Below are positions 46,260-55,258 of a DNA stretch of 63,605 nt, piece by piece (positions within the stretch are counted from its first letter, which is position 1; each line of letters opens with the position of its first letter). Made by a program: the position numbers and the translations under genes. The notes beneath the pieces were generated by a model. The model searched no databases, was not told the origin of the DNA, and saw nothing but the letters and a program-made list of their open reading frames with translations. This stretch comes from Ruminococcus sp. Lineage in GTDB: Bacteria > Bacillota > Clostridia > Oscillospirales > Ruminococcaceae. Location: NCBI GenBank assembly GCA_017523285.1, contig JAFWWU010000140.1, positions 1 to 63,605 of the forward strand, read 5' to 3'.

Positions 46260-46601
46260 ATGAATATACAGATTTTCGGAACAAAAAAATGCTTTGATAC
46301 CAAAAAAGCAGAGCGTTATTTCAAGGAGCGCAGAGTAAAATATCAGCTTATTGATATGAAAGAAAAGGGAATGAGCAAGGGTGAGCTTCAGAGCATAATA
46401 AAAGCTGTCGGAGGAATAGACAACGTCATTGACAGCGGCGCAAAGGATCAGGATACAGTTGTGCTATTAAAATATCTCACAGAAGCGGATAAATTTGAAA
46501 AACTGCTTGAAAATCAGAGCGTTATAAAAACTCCCGTTGTAAGAAACGGAAAAGCCGCAACCATAGGCTATCAGCCTGAAATATGGAAAGAATGGGAATG
46601 A
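46260..46601 (+). CDS. ArsC/Spx-family thioredoxin-fold protein
   Basis: 113 aa of the ArsC-like reductase family with one N-terminal cysteine, Cys11, in GTKKCFDTKKAERYFKER. The second Spx-type cysteine is replaced by Thr14, so this is not a CxxC redox switch. A cis-proline motif is present (IKTPVVRNG). The substrate is unclear, and no ars genes are nearby. GGAGG precedes the ATG. Confidence 0.88.
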   Translation: MNIQIFGTKKCFDTKKAERYFKERRVKYQLIDMKEKGMSKGELQSIIKAVGGIDNVIDSGAKDQDTVVLLKYLTEADKFEKLLENQSVIKTPVVRNGKAATIGYQPEIWKEWE

Positions 46602-46637
46602 TTTTCCTTTTCAGACTAAACAATAATATGTCAAATC

Positions 46638-46656
46638 GGGCGGATATTATCCGCCC
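46638..46656. repeat. Dispersed palindrome, perfect copy
   Basis: GGGCGGATATTATCCGCCC, identical to the core at 4348-4366, between the ArsC gene and its terminator. Confidence 0.6.
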
Positions 46657-46665
46657 CTGCACAGC

Positions 46666-46697
46666 AAAAGCCCGTAACTTTTTTGTTACGGGCTTTT
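46666..46697. terminator. Bidirectional terminator between ArsC gene and Ter operon
   Basis: AAAAGCCCGTAAC (46666-46678) pairs with GTTACGGGCTTTT (46685-46697). The loop is a T-tract, and both flanks suit termination. Confidence 0.88.
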
Positions 46698-46710
46698 GTT
46701 ATAATCATGT

Positions 46711-47469
46711 TTACAGATTAAGTACATATTCAAGTATAAACTCAGAAAAAAGCTTGTTTTCCTCGCATATTTTATAGTTTTCACCTTTAAGGAGTGACGC
46801 CATTTCATTATCGGGGACAAGAGCAGTATCAGCAAAATTAAGCATTGAGCAGTCTATCATACTGTCACCTGCCGCAATAACTTTATCTGCACCGTATATT
46901 TCACGAAAACGATTGAGCGAAAAACCTTTATTCGCATAAGGAGGGAAGAAATACATTTTGTTTCCTGAATATTCAATTGAAAGGCTTGTATCTTCCACAC
47001 ATTTTGCCGCTATATCCTGCATTTCATCTCTGTTATAGCAGTATACGAAAAGGAACATTTCATCTACAATTCTGACTGTTTTAAAGCATTCATAGCTTTT
47101 ATATTTTTCGCAGAGATGTTTTAATTCTTCTTTATATGGTTTGTTCATTCTGTAAGTACAGTCAAGCCAGTCTTTATCGGGTTCGCCGTTATTAAGGAGA
47201 ATCGAACCGTTGCAGGTCAGTGCAAGCTGTGGAGTTGTACCATCATGCCACATAATTCTTTTATACTGTGCCATTGAACGTGTTGTAACAGGCAGAAGAA
47301 GTATATCACTTCTGCTTTTCAGTTTATTCAGAAGCTCCTGAGTATATGGAGAAATATAGCTTTGCTTATTTCCGTCAAGATATTCAACGCATATATCGTT
47401 TTCAAGCTTCTTTTTATGCGAGTGAATAAGAGTATTATCCATATCGCAGGCAAAAATAATTTTTTTCAT
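46711..47469 (-). CDS. HAD-family phosphatase of the Ter biosynthetic module
   Basis: 252 aa with the HAD nucleophile motif DMDNTL (Asp9, Asp11), VTTRS as motif II and GDSMIDCSML near the C-terminus. It is the last gene of the ten-gene Ter operon; its ATG shares one base with the preceding stop (TGATG). In the Ter modules described by comparative genomics a HAD phosphatase accompanies the phosphoribosyltransferases, presumably removing a phosphate from the nucleotide-like product. Confidence 0.88.
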   Translation of the reverse strand: MKKIIFACDMDNTLIHSHKKKLENDICVEYLDGNKQSYISPYTQELLNKLKSRSDILLLPVTTRSMAQYKRIMWHDGTTPQLALTCNGSILLNNGEPDKDWLDCTYRMNKPYKEELKHLCEKYKSYECFKTVRIVDEMFLFVYCYNRDEMQDIAAKCVEDTSLSIEYSGNKMYFFPPYANKGFSLNRFREIYGADKVIAAGDSMIDCSMLNFADTALVPDNEMASLLKGENYKICEENKLFSEFILEYVLNL

Positions 47470-48521
47470 CAGCTGTCTGCAATTTTACGAATTATTCCGC
47501 AGGCTTTATAGTTTTTCAGCGGATATTCTTCAATTGCTACTCCTTTCTCTGCGGCAAGACGATAAATGTGTGCGAGATTTTTATCGTCATTAAGGCTGTG
47601 TACAAGAATTTTCCATGGAATTCTTCTCAGCAGAACTCTTGTTGCTTCGCCAATGCTCGGCTTTACGAGATTTATATCGGGTATGCCGAAATGCTTTGCG
47701 ATTTCCTTTGTTTCTTCTAAGCCTTTGCCGTATTCAAATTCTTCCGATGAGTTTTTACTGTCGGAAAAATCAAATTTTTCTTCGATTGTGTTTATGAATT
47801 CATAAGTGAGGTCTTGATTTTCAAATTCTTCATAATACATTGCTCCGTGAAAATCATCACTTCCGATAATATCTGAACGTAAAAAAGTACGGCTTATAAG
47901 TCCCGATACTGTTGCATTAAGACATGAGCTTGCAATGAGAAAATCCTCGTGCGTGCCGCAATGCTGTGCAACGCAGGCAGGGTCTGAAAGTACGGCAATT
48001 CCGGCGTCAACCTGTGGAAAATCCTTCATTGCTTCTTCAAGCTGACGGGTGATTGCGCCTTTGCCTGTCCAGCCGTCAACGAACTGAATACAGTCTGCAT
48101 TATGCTTTGAAAGAATGAAATTCATTGCATTTTTGTCAATTCCTCTGCCTCTTATAATAGATATGGTGTAATGTGGGACAGTTATGCTGTATTTCTTTTC
48201 AAGATAGCGTTTGATTAATATTCCGACAGGTGTTCCTGCCCTTGCAAGTGAAACAATGACAGGCGCTTTATTTTTACTTTTATAGATTTTATCCGCTGCA
48301 TTTCCGACAGCTTTTGCAGTAATTTCGCTGAATCTGCTTAGTGCGTCTTTATATGTAGCAAGATATTCAGGGGAGGGGGGATATTCCTTCGGTAGCATTT
48401 CGCAGTAGTGAGTTCCGCTTTGGATAAAGCGTTCACGGATACTGCTGTCAAGCGGCTCGATTATTCCTGTAATATCCTTGAGAAGTATTGTTACATCCTC
48501 TGGTTTATATGAGCTTTTCAT
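47469..48521 (-). CDS. StiP/PRTase_1-PELOTA protein of the Ter module
   Basis: 350 aa. The N-terminal part opens with the StiP/PRTase_1 signature (SSYKPEDVTILLKDI, IQSGTHYCEMLPKEYPPSPE) and has SLARAGTPVG and FVDGWTGKGA, the latter at the PRPP-loop position. The C-terminal 80 residues resemble the PELOTA_1 RNA-binding domain (VLLRRIPWKILVHS). Databases call it a cysteine protease, but the phosphoribosyltransferase reading fits the neighbours better. GGAGAG precedes the ATG, inside the lyase gene's end. Confidence 0.82.
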   Translation of the reverse strand: MKSSYKPEDVTILLKDITGIIEPLDSSIRERFIQSGTHYCEMLPKEYPPSPEYLATYKDALSRFSEITAKAVGNAADKIYKSKNKAPVIVSLARAGTPVGILIKRYLEKKYSITVPHYTISIIRGRGIDKNAMNFILSKHNADCIQFVDGWTGKGAITRQLEEAMKDFPQVDAGIAVLSDPACVAQHCGTHEDFLIASSCLNATVSGLISRTFLRSDIIGSDDFHGAMYYEEFENQDLTYEFINTIEEKFDFSDSKNSSEEFEYGKGLEETKEIAKHFGIPDINLVKPSIGEATRVLLRRIPWKILVHSLNDDKNLAHIYRLAAEKGVAIEEYPLKNYKACGIIRKIADS

Positions 48522-49497
48522 TTACACTCTCCTTTATGCCGTATATATCACCGAGAGTTTTAATTCTGTATGCCCAGTGTTCGTGACATTTTACCTCGTT
48601 CATACGGGATATACCCTCGCTTTTGCTTACTCCGAAGCTGTTGTTATCCCAATTCAGAATCGTTAAAGCGTCGTTGTAATCTTCAGCCGAAACTCTCAGG
48701 TTATTATTAATAAGAGGAATCTGTGACGGATGCACAGCGGTTTTTCCGATAAATCCGTTTACCTTATCAAGCGAAAGCTCAGCTTTCAATCCCTGTGCCC
48801 ATTTATCAGTATCATCTGTTCCGAAATATTCCCATACAGGTGCAGAGAGAATAAAATTCTGTGCAAAGACATTTATTATATCGGTGAAGATATCTCTTAC
48901 AACTCCGATGTCATAGATAGTCTGTGTAATGCTTCTGCGGAGTCCGTAAAGGTTGCAGAAATCGTTTCCGCCTACACGGACATTGAGTATCATTTCCTTT
49001 TCTTCAAGGAGAAGATTACTAAGCTGTGAAAGCTCATGCATTCGTGTTGTCTTGTTTGCAATAGGAGCACTTTCAAGGATAGGCATAGCATAAATGCGTT
49101 TATCTTTGCCATTGATTTTACTCATAATTTCAAGATATTCATTTGCATTTGACATATCAAATTTCGGCAGTATATAGCCTGTAAGAATATCAGAAAACAT
49201 TGCAGTTTTACTGCTCAGACTTTTCAGATGCTCAGGAGTTCTTACACGAACAAATAAAAGCGGCAGTTCATCCTTGCTTTGCGTATGCGTATATATTTTA
49301 TCAAGCGTTTCAATAAGCTTGTTTTCTGCTTGTTCAATTGCGTTGTCCATAATAGCGTCTTCAAGACAGAATGCCATAGAGGTAAGACATTCATATTCCT
49401 TGTTTATAATTTTCTCCGCTATTCCGCTGTTAATCGCAGGAGTATAGAGTAATCCGCCTACTTTAAAGGGGAGTGTATCTTTCATTTTGTAAGTCAT
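48505..49497 (-). CDS. C-C bond lyase (citrate lyase beta/HpcH-like TIM barrel) of the Ter module
   Basis: 330 aa resembling the C-C_Bond_Lyase TIM-barrel family: LYTPAINSGIAEKII, the acidic AFCLEDAIMDN, LPLLFVRVR with its barrel-strand arginines, ILNVRVGGNDFC and FIGKTAVHPSQIPLINN. HpcH/CitE-like enzymes use a divalent metal held by Glu and Asp. It overlaps the StiP gene by 17 nt. It probably makes or cleaves a carbon-carbon bond in the module's metabolite. Confidence 0.82.
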   Translation of the reverse strand: MTYKMKDTLPFKVGGLLYTPAINSGIAEKIINKEYECLTSMAFCLEDAIMDNAIEQAENKLIETLDKIYTHTQSKDELPLLFVRVRTPEHLKSLSSKTAMFSDILTGYILPKFDMSNANEYLEIMSKINGKDKRIYAMPILESAPIANKTTRMHELSQLSNLLLEEKEMILNVRVGGNDFCNLYGLRRSITQTIYDIGVVRDIFTDIINVFAQNFILSAPVWEYFGTDDTDKWAQGLKAELSLDKVNGFIGKTAVHPSQIPLINNNLRVSAEDYNDALTILNWDNNSFGVSKSEGISRMNEVKCHEHWAYRIKTLGDIYGIKESVNEKLI

Positions 49498-49516
49498 TTT
49501 TAACCTCTGAGTGTGT

Positions 49517-50623
49517 TTATTCTTCCCATTTTATGAGATTTATGTTTTTATTTCCGCATTTTATCAATGCATTTGCGAGTGAATTTATGCCGTCATCGGA
49601 AACAGATTTACTGTCGGTGATTATAATTACGCAGTCGTATTCGTCCAAATCGTAGATATAGGTTGTCCTTTCACGGTCATAAAGGCTTGCAAGCTCATAT
49701 CTGCTGTGAAGAGGATATTCTTTTTCTTTGCTTACTGCTATCGGACTTCTTGTTGTTGAGTGGCATTTTACATTTTTTTCGATTATACTAAGCTTTGAGG
49801 CGATGTATAATGCCGGATACATACATTCTTCTGTTCCGAGTATAAGAATATTGTTTTCATCTTCAAAAGAAATTCTTGAGCGTATATCCTCATATAAAGT
49901 ATCGCATGCTTTGGAATAATTCGTTCCGCTTACAAGTCTTCTTGCGTTTTGCATTCCAGAAAAAGCAAGCTCGTTAATGCTTATATCAGGTTTGGAAATA
50001 TCCTTTTCGTGATAGTATCCGTTTCCAAGATAGCGTGAGGCGATTTCCGTGTATGTATCGTGCTGTGTTTTTACAAGATAATGAACGTCAATATTACATT
50101 CGGAATATGTTTTCTGCGATTGTTCATTCATTCCGTTTAAGAGAGAAGCAACAGCGAATTTACAGTCATTTCCGAATTCTTTTATTATTATATCAATTAT
50201 TTTCTTGATTGTATTTCCTGTTGTGATTTCATCCTCGACAAATACAATTCTGTCAATTGAGCCTGTTATTGCTTCAATATCATCACGCACAAGCTTCTGC
50301 TCAGTTGCATGACTGTGCGATTCTGTAAAATTGAGCCATGTTACATCGTCTATACTCTCTCTTGTTGTCTGTATGTATGGGGTATCAAGATATGAAGCAA
50401 GAGCTGCACCTATTGCCGTTGCGGTTTCCGCAAAGCCGATAAGAAGCAGTTTTTCATCAGGATAAGCTGCTTTTACTTTTGTAGCAAGTGAAGCTGTCAT
50501 ATCAAAAAAATCCTGTGGATTTACGGGGATATGCTTTCCCTGTAATTTGTTTACTACAAGATATGCTCTTTTAGTATTGTTTTCACGTCTTGCAACTGCG
50601 GCAAGCTGTTTTTCTGTATACAT
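49517..50623 (-). CDS. PRTase_2-TRSP phosphoribosyltransferase of the Ter module
   Basis: 368 aa. The phosphoribosyltransferase domain has the PRPP loop VFVEDEITTGNTIKK and LLIGFAETATAIGAAL. The C-terminal TRSP domain shows its namesake TTRSP motif after ILGTEECMYPALYIA. ATG 50623 follows AGAGG by 7 nt; ATG 50656 lies in the upstream hairpin. It is the second phosphoribosyltransferase of the operon and probably starts the nucleoside-like synthesis. Confidence 0.85.
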   Translation of the reverse strand: MYTEKQLAAVARRENNTKRAYLVVNKLQGKHIPVNPQDFFDMTASLATKVKAAYPDEKLLLIGFAETATAIGAALASYLDTPYIQTTRESIDDVTWLNFTESHSHATEQKLVRDDIEAITGSIDRIVFVEDEITTGNTIKKIIDIIIKEFGNDCKFAVASLLNGMNEQSQKTYSECNIDVHYLVKTQHDTYTEIASRYLGNGYYHEKDISKPDISINELAFSGMQNARRLVSGTNYSKACDTLYEDIRSRISFEDENNILILGTEECMYPALYIASKLSIIEKNVKCHSTTRSPIAVSKEKEYPLHSRYELASLYDRERTTYIYDLDEYDCVIIITDSKSVSDDGINSLANALIKCGNKNINLIKWEE

Positions 50624-50641
50624 AAAATAACCTCTGATAAA

Positions 50642-50672
50642 CTCAAACACAGCCATATAAGGCTGTGTTGAG
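50642..50672 (-). promoter_or_regulatory. Intra-operon hairpin between the pump and PRTase_2 genes
   Basis: CTCAAACACAGCC (50642-50654) pairs with GGCTGTGTTGAG (50661-50672), one bulged base and a 6-nt loop. No T-tract follows on the minus strand, so it looks like a processing or attenuation element, not a full terminator. Confidence 0.5.
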
Positions 50673-50691
50673 ATTATAATTTTAATTATAA

Positions 50692-53364
50692 TTATTTTGC
50701 TGCTGATTTATTGAATATAGCTTTTCTGATTAAGTCAACAGGAATCATTGTTGCTGCAAGGAGAAGTACAGCTATCCATCCCATAGGTCCGAATGGTACA
50801 CAGCTGAACATATTGCTTATCCATTCAAACGGTTTGAAGGAAATGAGTGAAATGTTTACAATTGCAGCCTGAATTAAAAGGATTGCAAAGAATACTTTAA
50901 GGAATCCTGTATTTTCATTAAGACGTCTGAAAATTCCGAATTGTTCATCTCTTACGTTAAAGCCGTTGAAGAGTGCACTTGCTATAAAGAGTACAAAATA
51001 GCCTGTGAGATGCTGTGCGTCATTTTCAAATAAGTTTCTGAAAAACGGAACTTTAAGATAAATAAAGCTTAGTGCAACAAGCCATATACCCATAATGACA
51101 ATCTGAGTCATCATTTTTTTGCTTACAATGCTTTCATCACGTCTTCTCGGACGTTCATTCATATACTTTTTGAGTGCAGGTTCGTTACCGAGCATGATTG
51201 CTCCGAGTCCATCCATTACAAGGTTTACGAAGAGAAGATGTGTAACCTTGAGTGGTTCTTCAATTCCGAAGAATGGTGCGATAGCACTTACAATAACTGC
51301 GGCTACATTGATAACAAGCTGGAATTTGCAGAATTTGAGAATGTTGTGATAAATTGTTCTGCCGTACCAGATAGCGTCCTTGATTGATCTGAAATTGTCA
51401 TCGAGTACAACGATTTTTCCAGCTTCCTTAGCAGCTTCTGTACCGCTTCCCATTGCAAAGCCTACGTCAGCACGTTTGAGAGCAGGTGAGTCGTTAACGC
51501 CATCGCCTGTCATACCTACAACGAGGTTCATTTCCTGACAAAGTCTTACCATTCTTGATTTATCTGTCGGGAGTGCTCTTGCGATAACACGGATATCAGG
51601 GATAATCTTTTTAAGCTCATCGTCTGTCATGCTGTTAAGCTCAGCAGATGAAAGAGCAATATCAGTATCTGATTTGAGAAGTCCTGTATCCTTAGCGATT
51701 GCCTTTGCAGTTTCAAGTCTGTCACCTGTAATCATAACAACCTGAATACCTGCATTCTGTACGTCTGCAATAGCGATTTTTGCTTCAGGACGTACATCGT
51801 CACGGATACCTACAAGACCTGTGATAATGATATCATCATTGATTTTGTTCTCTGTCATAGGGCTTTCTGAATAACCGAATGAAAGAACACGCATTGCCTT
51901 TGCGGCAAGCTCATCAATTTTCTTGTCGAGTGCGGCTTTATCAATATTCTTGATGTTGCCGTCTTTATCAAGATATTTTTTAGCGTTTGCAAGAAGTCTT
52001 TCAGGAGCACCCTTATAGAATGTCTTGCCAAGCTTTTCAATTCTTGCCTGACTGAATTTATTTGTTGAATTGAAGCCCTGTGATTCTGTAACTGTATATT
52101 CCTTGTTTGATGTAAGCATAGTGAATGTTGTTTCGCCGATAAACTTCATAAGAGCCTGGTCTGTTGCGTTACCGCCGATTACTTTATGCTGTGCGTCAAA
52201 CATTGACTGTGTATTCTTGCCGATTGCAAGGTCTATATGACCTTTTACAGCACTGTGATTGCTGAGGTCTGAAAGAGGAATTGAATTTCCGTCTGCTGTG
52301 AAGAAATCAACAACTTCAAGCATACCCTTTGTGATAGTACCTGTTTTATCACTGAAAAGAATGTTGAGTGAGCCTGCTGTTTCGATACCCTCTGCTTTAC
52401 GCACAAGTACATTATGGTCAAGCATTTTACTTGTATTCTGCATAAGTACAAGAGAAATCATAAGCGGAAGTCCCTCAGGTACTGCACAAACTATGATTAC
52501 AACTGCGAGAGTTACAGCTTCAACGAATTTACCGATGATTTCGCCTGCGTCCTGTGCAAAGAATGCGGAAGCACCGCCGTCGTTCTGGAAGAAGATGAAG
52601 AAGCAGATATACATAACAGCAATAACGATAGCACCGATATAGCCAAAGGTTGAAATCTGCTTGGCAAGCTTTGCAAGCTTGACTTTAAGAGGTGAATCAG
52701 GCTCGTCATCCTGCATTTCCTCAGCCATTTTACCCATCATTGTTTTAAGACCGACTTTTCTTACATCGAGAACACCCTCGCCGTCAAATACAACTGCACC
52801 TCTGAAAAGAGAGTGCTTATCAACGAATGTATCGCCTGTGATGTTGTCTGCAAGCTGAAAATCTGCGTCTGCGGCTGTTTTCTTACATTCCTCAGCTTCA
52901 CCGTTAAGTGCTGAGTTGTCTACGTTGAGATGTCCTGAAACAAGCACACCGTCAGCAGGGATTTTATCACCAGATTGGAGAAGAACTTTATCTCCCACAA
53001 CTACATCGTCTACATCAATTACTGTAATAAGTCCGTTTCTGTAAACCTTACATTCGTCTTTTTTTGTGTTATCCTTGAGTTCTCTGTATTTTGTGTCGCT
53101 TGCAACACCTGTTTTAGCTGATACAAATGCAACTATGAGAATAGCTACGATTGTTCCTACAGGCTCGTAGATTTCAGCATATCCGAAGAAGAACATTGCT
53201 ATCATAAGTGCTGTGATTGCAAGCAGAATTTTTATCATCGGGTCTGAAAATGTTTCCTTGAATTCCGCCCAGAACGTAGTAGGCTCTGAATCAGGTATGG
53301 CATTGGAACCGTATTTTTCTCTCGATTGTGTGACTTCTTTGTCGTTAAGACCTTTGAATTCCAT
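50692..53364 (-). CDS. P-type Ca2+-ATPase-like cation pump of the Ter operon
   Basis: 890 aa with the phosphorylated Asp339 in SDKTGTIT, TGD in MITGDRLETA and GDGVNDSPALK. PEGLP in helix 4 and NLVMDG in helix 6 match calcium-transporting P2-type ATPases. It sits between terD and PRTase_2, where other Ter operons often carry TerC. GAGGAG precedes the ATG. Calcium as substrate is inferred; TerD domains bind calcium, which fits. Confidence 0.9.
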   Translation of the reverse strand: MEFKGLNDKEVTQSREKYGSNAIPDSEPTTFWAEFKETFSDPMIKILLAITALMIAMFFFGYAEIYEPVGTIVAILIVAFVSAKTGVASDTKYRELKDNTKKDECKVYRNGLITVIDVDDVVVGDKVLLQSGDKIPADGVLVSGHLNVDNSALNGEAEECKKTAADADFQLADNITGDTFVDKHSLFRGAVVFDGEGVLDVRKVGLKTMMGKMAEEMQDDEPDSPLKVKLAKLAKQISTFGYIGAIVIAVMYICFFIFFQNDGGASAFFAQDAGEIIGKFVEAVTLAVVIIVCAVPEGLPLMISLVLMQNTSKMLDHNVLVRKAEGIETAGSLNILFSDKTGTITKGMLEVVDFFTADGNSIPLSDLSNHSAVKGHIDLAIGKNTQSMFDAQHKVIGGNATDQALMKFIGETTFTMLTSNKEYTVTESQGFNSTNKFSQARIEKLGKTFYKGAPERLLANAKKYLDKDGNIKNIDKAALDKKIDELAAKAMRVLSFGYSESPMTENKINDDIIITGLVGIRDDVRPEAKIAIADVQNAGIQVVMITGDRLETAKAIAKDTGLLKSDTDIALSSAELNSMTDDELKKIIPDIRVIARALPTDKSRMVRLCQEMNLVVGMTGDGVNDSPALKRADVGFAMGSGTEAAKEAGKIVVLDDNFRSIKDAIWYGRTIYHNILKFCKFQLVINVAAVIVSAIAPFFGIEEPLKVTHLLFVNLVMDGLGAIMLGNEPALKKYMNERPRRRDESIVSKKMMTQIVIMGIWLVALSFIYLKVPFFRNLFENDAQHLTGYFVLFIASALFNGFNVRDEQFGIFRRLNENTGFLKVFFAILLIQAAIVNISLISFKPFEWISNMFSCVPFGPMGWIAVLLLAATMIPVDLIRKAIFNKSAAK

Positions 53365-53399
53365 TATTACTCCTCTTTACTGTTGAATTTGGCACAAAG

Positions 53400-53426
53400 T
53401 ATGCAGTATCTTTCAGATACTGCATA
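53400..53426 (-). promoter_or_regulatory. Intra-operon hairpin between terD and the pump gene
   Basis: A perfect 12-bp stem, TATGCAGTATCT (53400-53411)/AGATACTGCATA (53415-53426), with a 3-nt loop and only a weak T-tract after it on the minus strand. It is probably a partial terminator or mRNA-processing site. Confidence 0.55.
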
Positions 53427-53442
53427 ACGTCTGATATGTGGT

Positions 53443-54030
53443 TTATGCAAATCTCTTTACAAGCTCACCGAGTCCGGGGTCTGTTGTACCCTGTCCCATC
53501 GGGTTGAACTTCCATTCACCGTTGTGTCTGTAAAGCTCACCGAAAATCATTGATGTCATTCCCGAATAGTCGTCTGTGAGGTTGAAACGACACATTTCTG
53601 TGTTTGTTCTCTGGTCAACTATTCTGATGAAAGCATTACGGATCATACCGAAATGCTGTTTTCTCGGAACTGCCTGATAGATATTTACAACCATTATGAT
53701 TTTATCGTAATCTGCAGGAATTGCAGGGAGGTCAACAACAATCTGTTCATCATCACCGTCACCTGCACCTGTGAGGTTATCTCCCATGTGCTTTACTGAT
53801 TTTGATGAGTGTGTGAGGTTACCGAAGTAAACAATGTCTGATTTAGCAACATATTTTCCGTTTTTAAGCATAATAGCGGAAGCGTCGCAGTCGATAGACT
53901 GAGCCTTGAGTGAGAAAAGTCCCTTTTTCTGCTGTACTTCATCCCAGCCAAGACCTACAACTACCTTTGCAAGTCCTGCGTTATCTTTTGTAAGGCTTAC
54001 TTTCTGTCCTTTTTGTAAACTGATTGACAT
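53443..54030 (-). CDS. TerD-family protein, divergent copy
   Basis: 195 aa TerD domain with the calcium-site loop [15 protein letters not shown] and SIDCDASAIML. It differs from the two upstream copies in the N-terminal third (QQKKGLFSLKAQ) and in GMTSMIFGELYRHNGEW. It is the third of three tandem terD genes, equivalent in position to the yceC-yceD-yceE set of Bacillus subtilis. It probably assembles as a membrane-associated stress protein. Confidence 0.92.
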   Translation of the reverse strand: MSISLQKGQKVSLTKDNAGLAKVVVGLGWDEVQQKKGLFSLKAQSIDCDASAIMLKNGKYVAKSDIVYFGNLTHSSKSVKHMGDNLTGAGDGDDEQIVVDLPAIPADYDKIIMVVNIYQAVPRKQHFGMIRNAFIRIVDQRTNTEMCRFNLTDDYSGMTSMIFGELYRHNGEWKFNPMGQGTTDPGLGELVKRFA

Positions 54031-54059
54031 AACTCTGTATTCTCCTTTATGATTTATGT

Positions 54060-54641
54060 TTATTCAACTTCAATGCCGTAGTTGTTGCAGAGTGCGGCAA
54101 GACCGCCCTGATAACCGCTTCCGATTGCATTGAATTTCCATTCGCCGTTGTGCTTGTAAAGCTCGCCGAATACTGCGGCAGTTTCGATTGAAAAATCTTC
54201 GCCAAGGTCGTATCTTAAAATTTCTTCGCCTGTTGCTTCATTATAAATTCTGATGAAAGCGTTGTTTACCTGTCCGAAATTCTGTGATCTTGTTTCAGCG
54301 TCATATATAGTAACTGTAAATGCAATTTTAGAGATGTTAGCAGGAACGAGTGAAAGATTGATTTTAATCTGTTCATCATCGCCATCGCCAGCACCTGTGA
54401 GGTTATCACCGAGATGCTGAACACAGCCTGTCGGGTGCTTTAAGTTACCGAAGAATATGAAATCCTCCTGAACTGATACCTTACCGCTGTCTGTGAGAAG
54501 AAATGCGGCAGTATCAAGGTCGAATGATCCGCCTGTATCGAAATTGTTTACGTCCCAGCCAAGACCTACAACTACATTTGTAAGTCCCGGATTATCCTTA
54601 GTGATGCTGACTTTCTGTCCTTTTTGTAAGCTTACGGGCAT
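54060..54641 (-). CDS. TerD-family protein
   Basis: 193 aa with [10 protein letters not shown], the calcium loop [15 protein letters not shown] and [16 protein letters not shown]. It is very similar to the copy at 54660-55241 and evidently a tandem duplicate. GGAGG precedes the ATG. Confidence 0.94.
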   Translation of the reverse strand: MPVSLQKGQKVSITKDNPGLTNVVVGLGWDVNNFDTGGSFDLDTAAFLLTDSGKVSVQEDFIFFGNLKHPTGCVQHLGDNLTGAGDGDDEQIKINLSLVPANISKIAFTVTIYDAETRSQNFGQVNNAFIRIYNEATGEEILRYDLGEDFSIETAAVFGELYKHNGEWKFNAIGSGYQGGLAALCNNYGIEVE

Positions 54642-54659
54642 TATAATTTCCTCCTTAAA

Positions 54660-55241
54660 TTATGCAACTTCAATTCCGTAGTGGTTGCAGAGTGCGGCAA
54701 GACCGCCCTGGAAACCGCTTCCGATTGCATTGAATTTCCATTCGCCGTTGTATCTGTAAAGCTCACCTACAACTACGGCTGTTTCAATTGAGAAATCTTC
54801 GCCGAGGTCATATCTGATAAGCTCTTCATTATTTTCTTCATTTACAATTCTTATGAACGAGTTTGAAACCTGTCCGAAGTTCTGGTTTCTTGTATCTGCG
54901 TCATAAATTGTAACTGTAAATGCAATTTTATCAATATTTGCAGGAATTGCTGAAAGGTCGATTGTAATCTGTTCATCATCGCCGTCACCTTCACCTGTGA
55001 GGTTATCGCCGAGGTGCTTTACAGAACCGCTTTCGTGTTCGAGATTTCCGTAGAAAACAAATTCTTTTTCAGTAGGGCATTTTCCGTTTGAACCTACCAT
55101 AAATACTGCGGCGTCAAGGTCGAATGCTGAACCTGAATCGAATGCATTAACGTCCCAGCCAAGACCTACCATGATTTTTTTAAGTCCCGGATTTCCTTTT
55201 GTGAGGTCAACTTTCTGACCTTTTGCAAGATTGATTGGCAT
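54660..55241 (-). CDS. TerD-family protein
   Basis: 193 aa with [10 protein letters not shown], the calcium loop [15 protein letters not shown] and [16 protein letters not shown]. It is the first terD of the operon, 17 nt after telA. TerD proteins give resistance to tellurite, phage or colicin in some hosts and belong to general envelope-stress regulons in Firmicutes. Confidence 0.94.
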   Translation of the reverse strand: MPINLAKGQKVDLTKGNPGLKKIMVGLGWDVNAFDSGSAFDLDAAVFMVGSNGKCPTEKEFVFYGNLEHESGSVKHLGDNLTGEGDGDDEQITIDLSAIPANIDKIAFTVTIYDADTRNQNFGQVSNSFIRIVNEENNEELIRYDLGEDFSIETAVVVGELYRYNGEWKFNAIGSGFQGGLAALCNHYGIEVA

Positions 55242-55258
55242 AATATCACCTCATATAA

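Noticed and set aside
46260..46601. Spx redox regulator or arsenate reductase in an ars operon
   Set aside because: The CxxC switch is absent (Cys11, Thr14), and no arsenic genes are nearby.
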